From Rhodobacteraceae bacterium LNNU 3342 (GTDB taxonomy: Bacteria > Pseudomonadota > Alphaproteobacteria > Rhodobacterales > Rhodobacteraceae): a stretch of DNA of 64,000 nucleotides. The stretch lies in contig VUAW01000001.1 of the NCBI GenBank assembly GCA_008711135.1, positions 124,001 through 188,000 on the forward strand, in the 5' to 3' direction. This document shows positions 1-10,269 of this stretch, piece by piece. Numbering within the stretch: position 1 is the stretch's first letter; each line of letters opens with the position of its first letter. The translations under genes were made by a program, and so were the position numbers. The notes beneath the pieces are model-generated. The model did not search any database, was not told where the DNA came from, and worked only from the letters and a program-made list of their open reading frames with translations.

Positions 1-1
1 C

Positions 2-454
2 AACCTCATCATCCGCGGCATCTGCGGCGTCCGCCCTGGCATCAAGGGCCTGAGCGAAAACATCCGGGTGAAATCCATCGTCGGCCGCTTCCTGGAACAC
101 AGCCGCATCGTCTGCTTTGGCAACGGTCAGGGGCTGCCATCCAAAAAGGCGCGGGTCTTCATTTCCTCGGCCGACTGGATGGGGCGCAACCTGAACCGCC
201 GCGTCGAAACGCTGGTGGAGATCCAGAACGACACCGTAAAATCCCAGATCGTGAGCCAGATCCTTGCCGCCAACTTGGCCGACGAGGCGCAGAGCTGGGT
301 TCTGCAGGCGGACGGGCGCTCGATCCGCACACTTCCCGGAGAGGGGCAGGAACTTTTCAACTGCCACCGGTTTTTCATGGAGAACCCTTCGCTGTCCGGG
401 CGAGGGACGGCAGGGGCCAAGGACGTGCCGCGGCTGGCACATTCCAAGGACTAG
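2..454 (+). CDS. ppk1: Polyphosphate kinase 1, C-terminal part (5' end outside window)
   Basis: This is the last 150 residues of a protein that starts before the window; the frame is open from base 2. The visible part has the C-terminal phospholipase-D-like domain of polyphosphate kinase, which makes polyphosphate from [13 protein letters not shown], then [12 protein letters not shown], then [17 protein letters not shown]. These match the Ppk1 C-terminus that contributes the second active-site histidine region. The exopolyphosphatase gene follows 87 bp downstream on the same strand, the usual ppk-ppx pairing, so polyphosphate synthesis and breakdown are encoded together. The extreme C-terminus ([16 protein letters not shown]) is variable in the family. 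Identification is firm from motif and neighbour; nothing can be said of the N-terminal domain. Confidence 0.93.
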   Translation, partial: NLIIRGICGVRPGIKGLSENIRVKSIVGRFLEHSRIVCFGNGQGLPSKKARVFISSADWMGRNLNRRVETLVEIQNDTVKSQIVSQILAANLADEAQSWVLQADGRSIRTLPGEGQELFNCHRFFMENPSLSGRGTAGAKDVPRLAHSKD

Positions 455-541
455 GGTCAAAGACCGAAAGGCCAAGGATTGACGCGCCGCGGCGGCTGAC
501 GCAGGTTCCGCCCCAGAAAACGACGACCGGAGACAGAACGC

Positions 542-2101
542 ATGGACACCGTCACCAGGGACCCCTCGAACAGTCTTCAGGACGAATGGGGGCCCTTCGG
601 TCGCCCGCTGTTCGCAGATCCCTCTGCCCGCGCCCTCAGCCGGGTGGGCGTGGTCGATGTCGGATCGAACTCGGTCCGGATGGTGGTGTTTGACGGCGCA
701 GCCCGCAGCCCGGCCTATTTCTACAACGAAAAGGTCATGTGCGGACTTGGCGCAGGACTGGTCTCTACCGGCCGCCTCAACCCGCGGGGACGGGAACGGG
801 CCTTGGCGGCGCTCAAGCGGTTCGCACTTCTGGCCGAGGGGATGGGGATCGCCCCCCTGACCGTCGTCGCCACCGCCGCCGTGCGCGAGGCCGAGGACGG
901 GCCCGAATTTCGTCAGCAGGTGCTGGAGGAAACGGGCCTCACGCTCTGGGTCATCGACGGGTCAGAGGAGGCGCGGCTGTCGGCGCAGGGCGTGCTGCTC
1001 GGCTGGCCCGAGGCTTCGGGCCTTGTCTGCGACATCGGCGGTTCCTCGATGGAACTGGCGGTGGTGGGTCAGGGAGAGGTTGGGCGCCGCGTCACCTCAC
1101 CGCTTGGGCCGTTTCGCCTGCAACAGGTGGATGGTGGCAAGAAGGGCCTGCGCAAGCACATCGGCGACATTCTGGAAGACCTGCGGGACAGGGTAGGCGA
1201 TGAACACGAACGCATCTACCTGGTTGGCGGATCGTGGCGTGCCATTGCCCGGCTCGACATGGCGCGGCAAGGATATCCGCTGACCGTGCTGCATGAATAT
1301 CGGATGTCGTCCAAGGCAGTACGCGCCACCTGCGACTGGATCGAGGAGCAGGACATCCCTGCCCTGCGCGCCCACGCGGGGCTGTCGGCCGAACGGGCCG
1401 AACTGGTGCCACTCGCGTCGGAAGTGCTGCGGCAGCTTGTGCGGGTTTTCCGGCCGGATGATATCAACATCTCCTCCTACGGGATCCGTGAGGGGCTGCT
1501 TTATGAACAGATGCCGGAGAAGCTGCGCGCCCGTGACCCGCTGATCGAGGCCTGCCAGTTCGCCGAGGCGCAAAGCGCGCGCCTGCCGGGTTTCGGCAAG
1601 AAGCTCTATGCTTTCATCCAGCCGCTTTTCACATCGGTGTCGAAAGAGCGCAAGCGGCTGATCAAGGCGGCGTGCCTGCTGCACGATACCGCTTGGCGCG
1701 CCCACCCTGATTACCGGGCCGAGGCCTGCTTTGACAATGCGACCCGCGCCAATCTCGGCGGGCTGGACCACCAAGGGCGGGTGTTCCTGGGGCTCGCGCT
1801 GCTGCACCGCTACAAGAACAGCCGTAGCGGGTCGCGGATGGAGTCCCTGTTCCGCCTGCTTTCAGACAAGCAGATCCAGGACGCGGAAATTCTTGGGAAG
1901 GCGATGCGTTTCGGCGCGATGTTTGCAGTCGAGCATCCCGAAGAAGCCGGGACCCTGCGCTATTACCCCAAGAAGAAAGTGCTGGAACTGATCCTGAACC
2001 CGGAAACAGAGTCCCTGTTCGGCGAGGTCGCGCAGGCGCGCTTTGCCTCGCTCGCCGCGGCGTTGAAGGTGGAAACGGTGGTCAGGACCCGGCGCGGCTA
2101 G
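542..2101 (+). CDS. ppx: Exopolyphosphatase (Ppx/GppA family)
   Basis: A 519-residue Ppx/GppA-family phosphatase that removes terminal phosphates from polyphosphate or pppGpp. The actin-like ATPase fold is marked by VVDVGSNSVRMVVF (about residues 37-50) and by the second phosphate-binding loop CDIGGSSMELAVV (about 160-172). The C-terminal half carries an HD-type helical domain with LLHDTAWRAHP near residue 380. The ATG follows a GGAGA Shine-Dalgarno at 530-534. The protein is longer at the N-terminus than E. coli Ppx by some 30 residues, common in alphaproteobacteria. It follows ppk1 and is probably co-transcribed. Its stop overlaps the convergent gene at 2098 by four bases. Ppx versus GppA specificity cannot be told from sequence; the ppk1 context favours Ppx. 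Confidence 0.93.
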   Translation: MDTVTRDPSNSLQDEWGPFGRPLFADPSARALSRVGVVDVGSNSVRMVVFDGAARSPAYFYNEKVMCGLGAGLVSTGRLNPRGRERALAALKRFALLAEGMGIAPLTVVATAAVREAEDGPEFRQQVLEETGLTLWVIDGSEEARLSAQGVLLGWPEASGLVCDIGGSSMELAVVGQGEVGRRVTSPLGPFRLQQVDGGKKGLRKHIGDILEDLRDRVGDEHERIYLVGGSWRAIARLDMARQGYPLTVLHEYRMSSKAVRATCDWIEEQDIPALRAHAGLSAERAELVPLASEVLRQLVRVFRPDDINISSYGIREGLLYEQMPEKLRARDPLIEACQFAEAQSARLPGFGKKLYAFIQPLFTSVSKERKRLIKAACLLHDTAWRAHPDYRAEACFDNATRANLGGLDHQGRVFLGLALLHRYKNSRSGSRMESLFRLLSDKQIQDAEILGKAMRFGAMFAVEHPEEAGTLRYYPKKKVLELILNPETESLFGEVAQARFASLAAALKVETVVRTRRG

Positions 2102-2391
2102 ATCTCGACTTCCTCTCCGGGCGGGAAGCTGTGTTCAGGCTCAAGCGGGGTACGGCGGCGGATGATGATGTCGCCGTTGGGCAGGACCTCGGGCGGGTGA
2201 TAGACGGACAGATCGTCGATCCTGTCCCGCAAGTCGCGCAACACGGGGTCCATTTCGTCCAACAGGCCGCGCAGCATCCGCTCCGCCCCCTCTTGCAGAA
2301 AGCCAAGCCCTTCGCGCCAGTCGCGGCCCTCTTCCTGCGCCGCCGCAGGCGCAGCCGTCAGCATCAGACAAAGGATGATCGCACGGGTCAT
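2098..2391 (-). CDS. Small secreted conserved protein
   Basis: A 97-residue protein with a clear Sec signal peptide (MTRAIILCLMLTAAPAAAQ, cleavage expected after AAA-Q near residue 18). The mature part is acidic and mostly helical (LQEGAERMLRGLLDEMDPVLRDLRDRIDDL), then a short extended tail with NGDIIIRRR. I see no catalytic motif. Homologues in Rhodobacteraceae are sometimes labelled as AAA+ ATPase, but no Walker motif is present here, so that name would be wrong. It is convergent with ppx, sharing four bases, and lies 42 bp downstream of the J-domain gene on the same strand. Likely a periplasmic protein of unknown role. Confidence 0.75.
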   Translation of the reverse strand: MTRAIILCLMLTAAPAAAQEEGRDWREGLGFLQEGAERMLRGLLDEMDPVLRDLRDRIDDLSVYHPPEVLPNGDIIIRRRTPLEPEHSFPPGEEVEI

Positions 2392-2433
2392 GACCGCGAT
2401 ATGGGATCGCGGCCGGCCCTTGTGAAGCCCTGC

Positions 2434-3117
2434 TCAGGCAGCGCGATTGTGAGTGATCTCTTCCCAGGCGCGGTTGACCGCCTGAAGGCGCCGTTCTGCC
2501 AGCTTCACCGCCTCGGGCGGCAGGCCCCGGGCCACCATCCGATCCGGATGGGTGTCGATCACGGCTTGGCGCCACGCCTTGCGAATCGCCTCCATCGGCG
2601 TGTCGAGTTCCACGCCCAGAACCTCGTACGGGTCTGGCTGCACGTCCGGCACGTACCGACCCTTGATGCAGCGGAAGCAGCGGTCATCGAGCCCGAAGAT
2701 ATCGGCCACATTGCGAAGGAATTCCTCCTCGGCAGGATGATAGCCGCCGTCGGCGACCGCGATGTGGAACAGCCCCTCCATCAGGTCGATCAGCACCTGC
2801 CGGTCATCCCGGAACATGGCGGCGATGCGCTGGGCATAGGCCTCATACCCCTGTACACATTGCCGGGCCAGGTTGTAGACGCGGGCGGCATGGGCCTCGT
2901 CCTCGCGCTCGATGTAGAACACCTCGCGGAAGGCAGCGACCTCGGAGCGCGTCACCTGGCCATCCGCCTTGGCCATCTTGGCGGCCAGCGCGATTACGGC
3001 GATGGTAAAGGCGACGGATCTTTCGGGCGGCGTGCGCAGGCGGTCAAAAATCTCGGTCAGGCTCTCGCCATTGGCGAGGGCGGCAATTGCGGCGGTGATG
3101 CGGGTCCAGATCGACAT
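2434..3117 (-). CDS. TerB and J-domain protein (DjlA-like)
   Basis: A 227-residue cytosolic co-chaperone candidate. The first two thirds form a TerB-like all-helical domain (AVIALAAKMAKADGQVT, later IAVADGGYHPAEEEFL, the paired acidic DG motifs typical of TerB). The last 65 residues are a J-domain: DPYEVLGVELDTPMEAIRKA, then the invariant HPD in THPDRM near residue 190. J-domains stimulate DnaK ATPase, so it probably recruits Hsp70 to a TerB-bound client. Unlike E. coli DjlA there is no obvious N-terminal membrane helix. The ATG at 3117 heads a gene transcribed toward 2434. The family call is secure; the client is unknown. Confidence 0.85.
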   Translation of the reverse strand: MSIWTRITAAIAALANGESLTEIFDRLRTPPERSVAFTIAVIALAAKMAKADGQVTRSEVAAFREVFYIEREDEAHAARVYNLARQCVQGYEAYAQRIAAMFRDDRQVLIDLMEGLFHIAVADGGYHPAEEEFLRNVADIFGLDDRCFRCIKGRYVPDVQPDPYEVLGVELDTPMEAIRKAWRQAVIDTHPDRMVARGLPPEAVKLAERRLQAVNRAWEEITHNRAA

Positions 3118-3159
3118 GGGCGAATGTTAGCGGCAAAGGGTTTCGATGTCATTGCGACA

Positions 3160-3642
3160 TCAAAGCATTTTCTGCATCAGCACAAGGTCCCACCAGCGCC
3201 CGAACTTGAAGCCCACCTCTGGCAGCACCGCGACTTCGCGAAAGCCGACAGCAGCATGGAAGGCGCGCCCGCCGGGGTTGCCACCGCTGACGCCGGCGAT
3301 CAGGCTGTGGATGCCCGCCTGCCGCGCGTGATCCTCGATCCGTTGCATCAGCGCCCGGCCCACGCCCCTTCCCCGGGCGCGCGGGCCAAGGATGATCGTG
3401 TGTTCCATTGTCCGCGCATAGCCCGGCCCGCTGCGAAAGGCGCCATAGGTGGCAAAGCCCAGCAGGCCGCCGTCCTCTGCCACAAGAAACGGATGATCCA
3501 GCGCCGCCTTCTGGGCCAGAAGCGCCTCCAGCACCTCCGCACTACGCTCTTCGGTGGTGAAGGTCACCAGCGTGTCCCGGATCATCGGGTTCCAGAGCGC
3601 GGCGATCGCGACGCAGTCGGCGGCAGTGGCGGGGCGGATCAT
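3160..3642 (-). CDS. GNAT N-acetyltransferase, phosphinothricin-acetyltransferase type
   Basis: A 160-residue GCN5-related acetyltransferase. The acetyl-CoA binding loop is visible as GPRARGRGVGRALMQ near residues 87-101, followed by SLIAGVSGGNPGGRAFHAAVGF and the C-terminal FKFGRWWDLVLMQ, a combination typical of the Pat/Bar family that acetylates phosphinothricin or methionine sulfone-like amino acids. Length is as expected (160-180). It lies 42 bp upstream of the J-domain gene on the same strand and 57 bp downstream of the mutase gene. The substrate in this organism is unknown; many chromosomal members act on methionine sulfoximine or related compounds. Confidence 0.85.
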   Translation of the reverse strand: MIRPATAADCVAIAALWNPMIRDTLVTFTTEERSAEVLEALLAQKAALDHPFLVAEDGGLLGFATYGAFRSGPGYARTMEHTIILGPRARGRGVGRALMQRIEDHARQAGIHSLIAGVSGGNPGGRAFHAAVGFREVAVLPEVGFKFGRWWDLVLMQKML

Positions 3643-3698
3643 GCAAACCTCCGGGACGGACGATCCTTTGGTACAGGCCGCACCTACCTTGGCAAGGG

Positions 3699-5816
3699 TC
3701 AGCGCGTCGCCCGGATCAACGAGAGGATTTCCTGCGCCGCTGCCGGGATGTTCGTGCCGGGGCCAAAGATCGCCTTCACGCCGCGATCCTTCAGGAATTG
3801 ATAGTCCTGCTGCGGGATCACCCCGCCGCAGATCACAAGGATATCCCCCGCCCCGGCGGCCTCCAATGCCTCGACCAGCTTCGGCGCCAGCGTCTTGTGC
3901 CCCGCTGCCTGGCTGGAGATGCCCACCACATGCACGTCATTGTCGATCGCGTCCTGCGCGGCTTCCTCGGGCGTCTGGAACAGCGGCCCCACATCCACGT
4001 CGAACCCGATATCGGCAAAGGCCGTGGCGATGACCTTTGCCCCGCGGTCATGACCATCCTGACCCATCTTGACCACCAGCATCCGCGGACGGCGACCTTC
4101 TTCCTCGGCGAAAGCCTCCACATCCTTCTGGATCGCGGCGAAATCCGCGTCCCCTTCATAGGCCGCGCCATAGACCCCGGCGAGCGTCCTGACCTCGGCC
4201 CGGTGGCGGCCAAACACCTTTTCCATCGCCATGCTGATTTCCCCCACGCTTGCCCGCGCACGGGCGGCCTCTACCGCGGCTTCCAGCAGATTGCCCCCTT
4301 CAGCCGCACGCCGTTCCAGTTCGGCCAGCGCGGCATCGCAGGCCGCTTGGTCGCGGCTGGCCCGGATGCGGTCAAGCCGCGCGATCTGCGCCTCGCGCAC
4401 CTTCGCATTGTCGATGTCGAGGATCTCGATCGGGTCCTCTTTTTCCAGCCGGTACTTGTTGACCCCGACAATCACATCCTCGCCCCGGTCGATGGCGGCC
4501 TGACGCCGCGCGGCGCTTTCCTCGATCCGCAGCTTGGGCATGCCGGATGCGACGGCCTTGGTCATGCCGCCCATCGCCTCCACCTCCTCGATCAGGGCCC
4601 AGGCCTTTTCGGCCAGTTCCGCCGTCAGGCTTTCAACGTAATAGCTGCCCGCGAGCGGATCCACGACCCTGGTGATTCCGGTTTCCTCCTGCAGGATCAG
4701 TTGGGTGTTGCGGGCGATGCGGGCCGAAAACTCGCTCGGCAGGGCCATCGCCTCATCCAGCGCGTTGGTGTGCAGCGACTGTGTGCCGCCCAGCACCGCC
4801 GCCAGCGCCTCATAAGCCGTGCGAACCACGTTGTTGTAGGGGTCCTGCTCCTGAAGGCTCACGCCAGAGGTTTGGCAATGGGTGCGCAGCATCAGGCTGC
4901 CGGGCTTCTTCGGCCCGAACTCGGACATGATCCGATGCCAGAGCATCCGCGCCGCCCGCAGCTTGGCAGCCTCCATGAAGATGTTCATGCCGATGGCAAA
5001 GAAGAACGACAGCCGTCCGGCAAAGGCGTCCACATCCATCCCTCGCGCGATCGCCGCCCGCACGTATTCCCGCCCATCGGCGAGGGTAAAGGCAAGCTCC
5101 TGCACCAGGTTCGCCCCGGCCTCCTGCATGTGATAGCCTGAGATGGAGATGGAGTTGAACCGCGGCATCTCTGCGCTGGTATATTCGATGATGTCCGCGA
5201 TGATCCGCATCGAGGGTTCGGGCGGATAGACGTAGGTGTTGCGGACCATGAACTCCTTCAGGATGTCGTTCTGGATGGTGCCGGACAGCAGGCTGCGGTC
5301 CACGCCCTGTTCCTCGCCGGTCACGATGAAGTTCGCGAGGATCGGGATCACAGCACCGTTCATCGTCATCGAGACGCTGATCTTGTCCAGCGGGATGCCG
5401 TCGAACAGGATCTTCATGTCCTCGACACTGTCGATGGCGACGCCTGCCTTGCCCACGTCGCCCAGAACCCGCGGGTGGTCGCTGTCATAGCCGCGGTGGG
5501 TGGCGAGGTCGAAGGCCACCGAAACCCCCTGCTGCCCGGCGGCAAGCGCCTTGCGGTAAAAGGCGTTTGACTCTTCGGCGGTAGAAAAGCCCGCGTATTG
5601 CCGGATGGTCCAGGGGCGGCCCGCGTACATCGTTGCCCGAACGCCACGGGTAAAGGGCGGCTGCCCCGGAACGCTGTCCAGATGGTCCAGCCCCTTGAGG
5701 TCATCAGCGGTGTAAAGCGGCTTGACCGCTATGCCTTCCAGCGTGTTCCAGACCAGATCGTCGGGGTTGCGGCCTTTCAGTTCCTTGGCGGCAAGCTCAC
5801 GCCAGGTATCGCTCAT
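3699..5816 (-). CDS. scpA: Methylmalonyl-CoA mutase
   Basis: A 705-residue adenosylcobalamin-dependent mutase that interconverts (R)-methylmalonyl-CoA and succinyl-CoA, the last step from propionyl-CoA into the TCA cycle. The catalytic barrel includes [18 protein letters not shown] and [17 protein letters not shown]. The C-terminal B12 domain has the lower-ligand motif DGHDRG near residue 587, and [12 protein letters not shown]. This is the single-chain homodimeric form (one full-length gene, no small subunit). An upstream in-frame extension is possible to 5885, but the ATG at 5816 has a GGGAGAGGGAC Shine-Dalgarno and gives the standard N-terminus. Together with pccA and pccB it completes propionyl-CoA assimilation. 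The gene is also called mcmA or mutB. Confidence 0.96.
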   Translation of the reverse strand: MSDTWRELAAKELKGRNPDDLVWNTLEGIAVKPLYTADDLKGLDHLDSVPGQPPFTRGVRATMYAGRPWTIRQYAGFSTAEESNAFYRKALAAGQQGVSVAFDLATHRGYDSDHPRVLGDVGKAGVAIDSVEDMKILFDGIPLDKISVSMTMNGAVIPILANFIVTGEEQGVDRSLLSGTIQNDILKEFMVRNTYVYPPEPSMRIIADIIEYTSAEMPRFNSISISGYHMQEAGANLVQELAFTLADGREYVRAAIARGMDVDAFAGRLSFFFAIGMNIFMEAAKLRAARMLWHRIMSEFGPKKPGSLMLRTHCQTSGVSLQEQDPYNNVVRTAYEALAAVLGGTQSLHTNALDEAMALPSEFSARIARNTQLILQEETGITRVVDPLAGSYYVESLTAELAEKAWALIEEVEAMGGMTKAVASGMPKLRIEESAARRQAAIDRGEDVIVGVNKYRLEKEDPIEILDIDNAKVREAQIARLDRIRASRDQAACDAALAELERRAAEGGNLLEAAVEAARARASVGEISMAMEKVFGRHRAEVRTLAGVYGAAYEGDADFAAIQKDVEAFAEEEGRRPRMLVVKMGQDGHDRGAKVIATAFADIGFDVDVGPLFQTPEEAAQDAIDNDVHVVGISSQAAGHKTLAPKLVEALEAAGAGDILVICGGVIPQQDYQFLKDRGVKAIFGPGTNIPAAAQEILSLIRATR

Positions 5817-5926
5817 GTCCCTCTCCCTTATCCCGGGATCGGCTGACGCCGTGTTGAATGACGCCACGCCCCCTCCCCTGTGCATCCCGCGGAAACCCGC
5901 CTATATCCGGTGTCAGAGGAGTTCCA

Positions 5927-6415
5927 ATGAAACCCGTTCTGACGCTTCTTTTTGCCCTTTTTCTTGCCACGGCCGCTGCGGCCCAGACGGATCCCGGGCC
6001 GGTGGACCCGCGCGCCGATCCCACGGCCGAGGCCCCGCTGGGACTGGTGACCGTTGACGCCTCCGAGGTGACGATGGCCGAACACCAGTGGGTGAACCGC
6101 ATCCTTGCCGTCTTTGCCGATACGCCGAACGATCCGCAGTTCCAGCAGCAGATGCGCCTTTTGCAGGACGCATATGCGGGGCTGGAAGATCGCGACGTGA
6201 TCGTGGTGGTGGATACCGATCCCGCTGCCCGAAGCGACCCGCGCCAGCGACTGCGCCCGCGGGGCTTCTCGCTCGTGCTGGTGGACAAGGACGGCATGGT
6301 CAAGCAGCGCAAGCCCAGCCCGTGGACGTCCCGGGAAATCTTCCACGCGATCGACCGGCTGCCCCTGCGGCGGCAAGAGATGCTGGAGGAACGGCCCGGG
6401 CGCGCCACGAACTGA
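5927..6415 (+). CDS. DUF4174 family secreted protein
   Basis: A 162-residue protein with a signal peptide (MKPVLTLLFALFLATAAAAQ), starting at the ATG at 5927 preceded by AGAGGA. The mature region has the DUF4174 pattern: NRILAVFADTPNDPQFQQQ, RDVIVVVDTD, RGFSLVLVDKDGMVKQR and EIFHAIDRLPLRRQEM. The fold resembles a thioredoxin-like or peroxiredoxin-like domain, but no active-site cysteine is present, so a redox role is not supported. It is divergent from the mutase gene (110 bp apart) and its stop lies 1 bp from the 3' end of pccA. Function unknown; export to the periplasm is the inference from the signal peptide. Confidence 0.82.
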   Translation: MKPVLTLLFALFLATAAAAQTDPGPVDPRADPTAEAPLGLVTVDASEVTMAEHQWVNRILAVFADTPNDPQFQQQMRLLQDAYAGLEDRDVIVVVDTDPAARSDPRQRLRPRGFSLVLVDKDGMVKQRKPSPWTSREIFHAIDRLPLRRQEMLEERPGRATN

Positions 6416-6416
6416 G

Positions 6417-8414
<1,998 letters not shown>

Positions 8415-8450
8415 GTTATCTCCCTTGGCGCGCGGACGCGCATGCGAAAA

Positions 8451-8478
8451 GGGGCGCCGTGCCTGCGCACGACGCCCC
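8451..8478 (-). terminator. Rho-independent terminator of the glycine-zipper lipoprotein gene
   Basis: Read on the minus strand, a GC-rich hairpin (arms GGGGCG-C-CGTGC and GCACG-A-CGCCCC on the plus strand, one mismatch, four-base loop) is followed by TTTT at 8450-8447. It lies 29 bases beyond the stop of the gene ending at 8507 and 37 bp ahead of pccA, so it would separate the two. Confidence 0.6.
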
Positions 8479-8506
8479 CGGTAGTAAATGATCTGTCAGC
8501 CGCGGC

Positions 8507-8716
8507 TTAGCGGCGGCACATGTGCGGGTTGAGCTGGCAGAACGCGACGTTGCCGCCCGCGCCGATGACGGCACCGGCTGCGATGTCACCGCCGGTCGCC
8601 GCGCCCGCGACGGCACCAGCGCCGCCACCGATGAGCGCCTGCTCACCCACGGTGTTGCCGCAAGCAGCAAGACCCACGAGGAGCGCGAAGCCGAGGGCGA
8701 TGGTTTTCTTTTGCAT
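8507..8716 (-). CDS. Small glycine-zipper lipoprotein
   Basis: A 69-residue protein with a lipoprotein signal peptide: hydrophobic IALGFALLVGLAAC with lipobox GLAAC, Cys near residue 19. The mature part is a glycine-zipper stretch (ALIGGGAGAVAGAATGG, IAAGAVIGAGGN) that can insert in or lie along a membrane. It ends in FCQLNPHMCRR, with two cysteines. GGAGG lies 11 bases before the ATG at 8716. Such short YMGG-like lipoproteins are common and abundant in Rhodobacteraceae outer membranes. It lies just upstream of pccA but has its own terminator. Function unknown. Confidence 0.82.
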   Translation of the reverse strand: MQKKTIALGFALLVGLAACGNTVGEQALIGGGAGAVAGAATGGDIAAGAVIGAGGNVAFCQLNPHMCRR

Positions 8717-9020
8717 GTTTCCTTGCCTCCTGGAACCAAATTTATCCTTCGGGAAACTAGCGCAAAACCCGGCGAGGGAAACCGAAAAAAACGTGATGAA
8801 GCTGTGTCGGCGACCCTGCGCCTAGGGGCCGAAAAAAACGGCCTGACCGGGTGCAGGTCAGGCCAGAAGGAAGGGTAACAGTTCTGACGAAATGCCGCGG
8901 CGCGCAGGACGCCTGCCGACATGTTCAGAATGAACCCAGCCAAAACATCGTCAAATCCATATTTCACACATCCAGTGCGTGAGGCGGATTCTTGCCGATG
9001 CGCGGCTGGGTTGCGCCGCA
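8717..9020 (-). other. Intergenic stretch: promoter of the lipoprotein gene and an upstream terminator
   Basis: No gene is supported here. It should hold the promoter for the minus-strand lipoprotein gene starting at 8716 and contains the terminator-like hairpin at 8831-8864. Short reading frames in it have no credible start or family resemblance. Confidence 0.6.
8831..8864 (-). terminator. Rho-independent terminator downstream of the 9021-9413 gene
   Basis: A perfect 9-bp stem (GGCCTGACC at 8840-8848, GGTCAGGCC at 8856-8864, 7-base loop) is followed on the minus strand by a run of seven T residues (8838-8832). It lies about 155 bp beyond the stop of the minus-strand gene ending at 9021. Confidence 0.75.
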
Positions 9021-9413
9021 TCAGTCCCAGTCCTCTTCGTCGTCCTGCCAGGGCTGCGTGTCTTCCTCAGTCTCAAAGACCTCGGGGAAGGAAGCGCGGG
9101 CGCGGGCCACGTCGATCTTCAGCAACGCCTCATAGCTTTCCGGATCGAACGGCTGTTCGGCGGGCACGACCTCACGGCCGAACAGCCAAGACAGGCGGCC
9201 CGCGTCAAGGTTGCCGCGTTCGAACGGCTCTTCGCCGAAATGGTTCCAAAGCGCCGCCATGAAGGCGCTGTCGGCGCGGCGGTCGGCCATCTTGCGGTCG
9301 GCATAGCGCTCACGCGCGATCAGGCGCGTCGCCCCGTCCTTGTTGGCCCTGCGAATGGTGAACTGATAGTCGGTGCTGGGTAGCCGGCCGGGAAATCCAC
9401 GATGCTTCAGCAT
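9021..9413 (-). CDS. Conserved hypothetical protein with acidic C-terminus
   Basis: A 130-residue cytosolic protein without signal peptide or membrane segment. The N-terminus is basic (MLKHRGFPGRLPSTDYQF, then RRANKDGATRLIARERYAD), the centre contains ADSAFMAALWNHFGEEPFERG and AGRLSWLFGREVV, and the C-terminus is strongly acidic with tryptophans (EDTQPWQDDEEDWD). I do not recognise a named domain. A run of G precedes the ATG. A strong terminator follows at 8831-8864. Base composition matches the neighbours, so it looks like a native gene of unknown function. Confidence 0.7.
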   Translation of the reverse strand: MLKHRGFPGRLPSTDYQFTIRRANKDGATRLIARERYADRKMADRRADSAFMAALWNHFGEEPFERGNLDAGRLSWLFGREVVPAEQPFDPESYEALLKIDVARARASFPEVFETEEDTQPWQDDEEDWD

Positions 9414-9551
9414 GAACGGCCCCCCGGGAAACGGGCCGCAGCGCGGACGACCAAGGGACGATGCATCCGCCCCTGGGGTGCAGGCAGGACCCGGAACAGC
9501 CCTGCCTGCGGAACCGATGCAGCCGGGGCGCCAAGCGGCCCCGGACCGAAA

Positions 9552-9692
9552 TCAGCGGTATTTGCCGGTGAAGGTCGGCTCTGCCACGACCGGAGCGGGC
9601 GCAGCAACCGGCTCGGGCTCGGGCTGACGGTTGCAAGCAGCAACGAAAGCAACGGTGCAGAGCGCCATGACGATCTTGGTGGTTTTCGACAT
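9552..9692 (-). CDS. Very small lipoprotein (46 residues)
   Basis: A short gene visible only by direct translation of the minus strand. The ATG at 9692 follows AGGAGA, and the product begins MSKTTKIVMALCTVAFVAAC, a signal peptide with lipobox FVAAC (Cys20). The 26-residue mature part is a proline-, glutamate- and alanine-rich linker (PEPEPVAAPAPVVAEP) ending in TFTGKYR. The architecture, a lipid anchor plus short tail, is like small entericidin or TolA-linker-like lipoproteins seen in alphaproteobacteria. Its function is unknown. The start codon, Shine-Dalgarno and signal peptide together make it a credible gene despite its length. Confidence 0.75.
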   Translation of the reverse strand: MSKTTKIVMALCTVAFVAACNRQPEPEPVAAPAPVVAEPTFTGKYR

Positions 9693-9762
9693 ATCAGTCT
9701 CCTGTTCCTTCCCGGAACGCGGTCCGCCTTGTTGGGGGCGGTTGACCTGCGGCGGGATATTC

Positions 9763-9782
9763 CTGTCACACCAGCGTGACAG
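9763..9782. promoter_or_regulatory. Inverted repeat upstream of the 46-residue lipoprotein gene
   Basis: CTGTCAC (9763-9769) and GTGACAG (9776-9782) form a perfect 7-bp inverted repeat with a 6-base spacer, about 70 bp upstream of the start at 9692. No T-run follows on either strand, so an operator is more likely than a terminator. The binding protein is unknown. Confidence 0.35.
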
Positions 9783-9897
9783 TGGGGCAGATTAGAGGAA
9801 GCCGGAATCCTTGGACATGGGGCGCGCAAGTGCTGCCTCACGAAGTTTGGTCCCTGTGTCGGGCTTGCATCAGGGCGCGGTGTAGAAAGCAGTTCCA

Positions 9898-10269
9898 TCA
9901 GTATCCTTCCAGCGTGCAGACGCCATCTCCGGGGCGAAATGCCTCGATGAATTGGACCAGGTCCGGATCGGACTGGCCGAATTCAGACGGCCGGTCGGCG
10001 AGCGATACCATGATCACATCGGCGCTGCGCCCCGATTCCGTCAGAAGCGGCAGCGCCACCATTTCGCACAGATATTCCAGGTCCGCCGCCGCCACTTCCC
10101 AGCTTCCCAGCACGGGCGAGACAAAGCGCAGCCGCAGCCAGTCGCCGTCCATCTCTGCGTCGTCCTGCCAGAAGCTTTCCTGCAATTCCGCTGCGCCGCC
10201 AGAAGGCAGCGGGATGCCTTCGGACAGGGCCGGAACCGGCAGAAGCGACAGAAGAACGGCCGCGCGCAT
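9898..10269 (-). CDS. DUF6497 family secreted protein
   Basis: A 123-residue protein with a short signal peptide ([18 protein letters not shown]). The mature part follows the DUF6497 pattern: SWEVAAADLEYLCEMVALPLL, VIMVSLADRPSEFGQSDPDL, then VQFIEAFRPGDGVCTLEGY, with two conserved cysteines that may form a disulfide. A GTG at 10272 is also in frame, but the ATG at 10269 overlaps the pccB stop by one base (TGATG), indicating translational coupling. It is probably co-transcribed with pccB. Role unknown; the family is mostly confined to Rhodobacteraceae. Confidence 0.75.
   Translation of the reverse strand: MRAAVLLSLLPVPALSEGIPLPSGGAAELQESFWQDDAEMDGDWLRLRFVSPVLGSWEVAAADLEYLCEMVALPLLTESGRSADVIMVSLADRPSEFGQSDPDLVQFIEAFRPGDGVCTLEGY

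Noticed and set aside
2098-2391. Possible ATPase label for the 97-residue secreted protein
   Set aside because: No Walker A or B motif; it carries a signal peptide.
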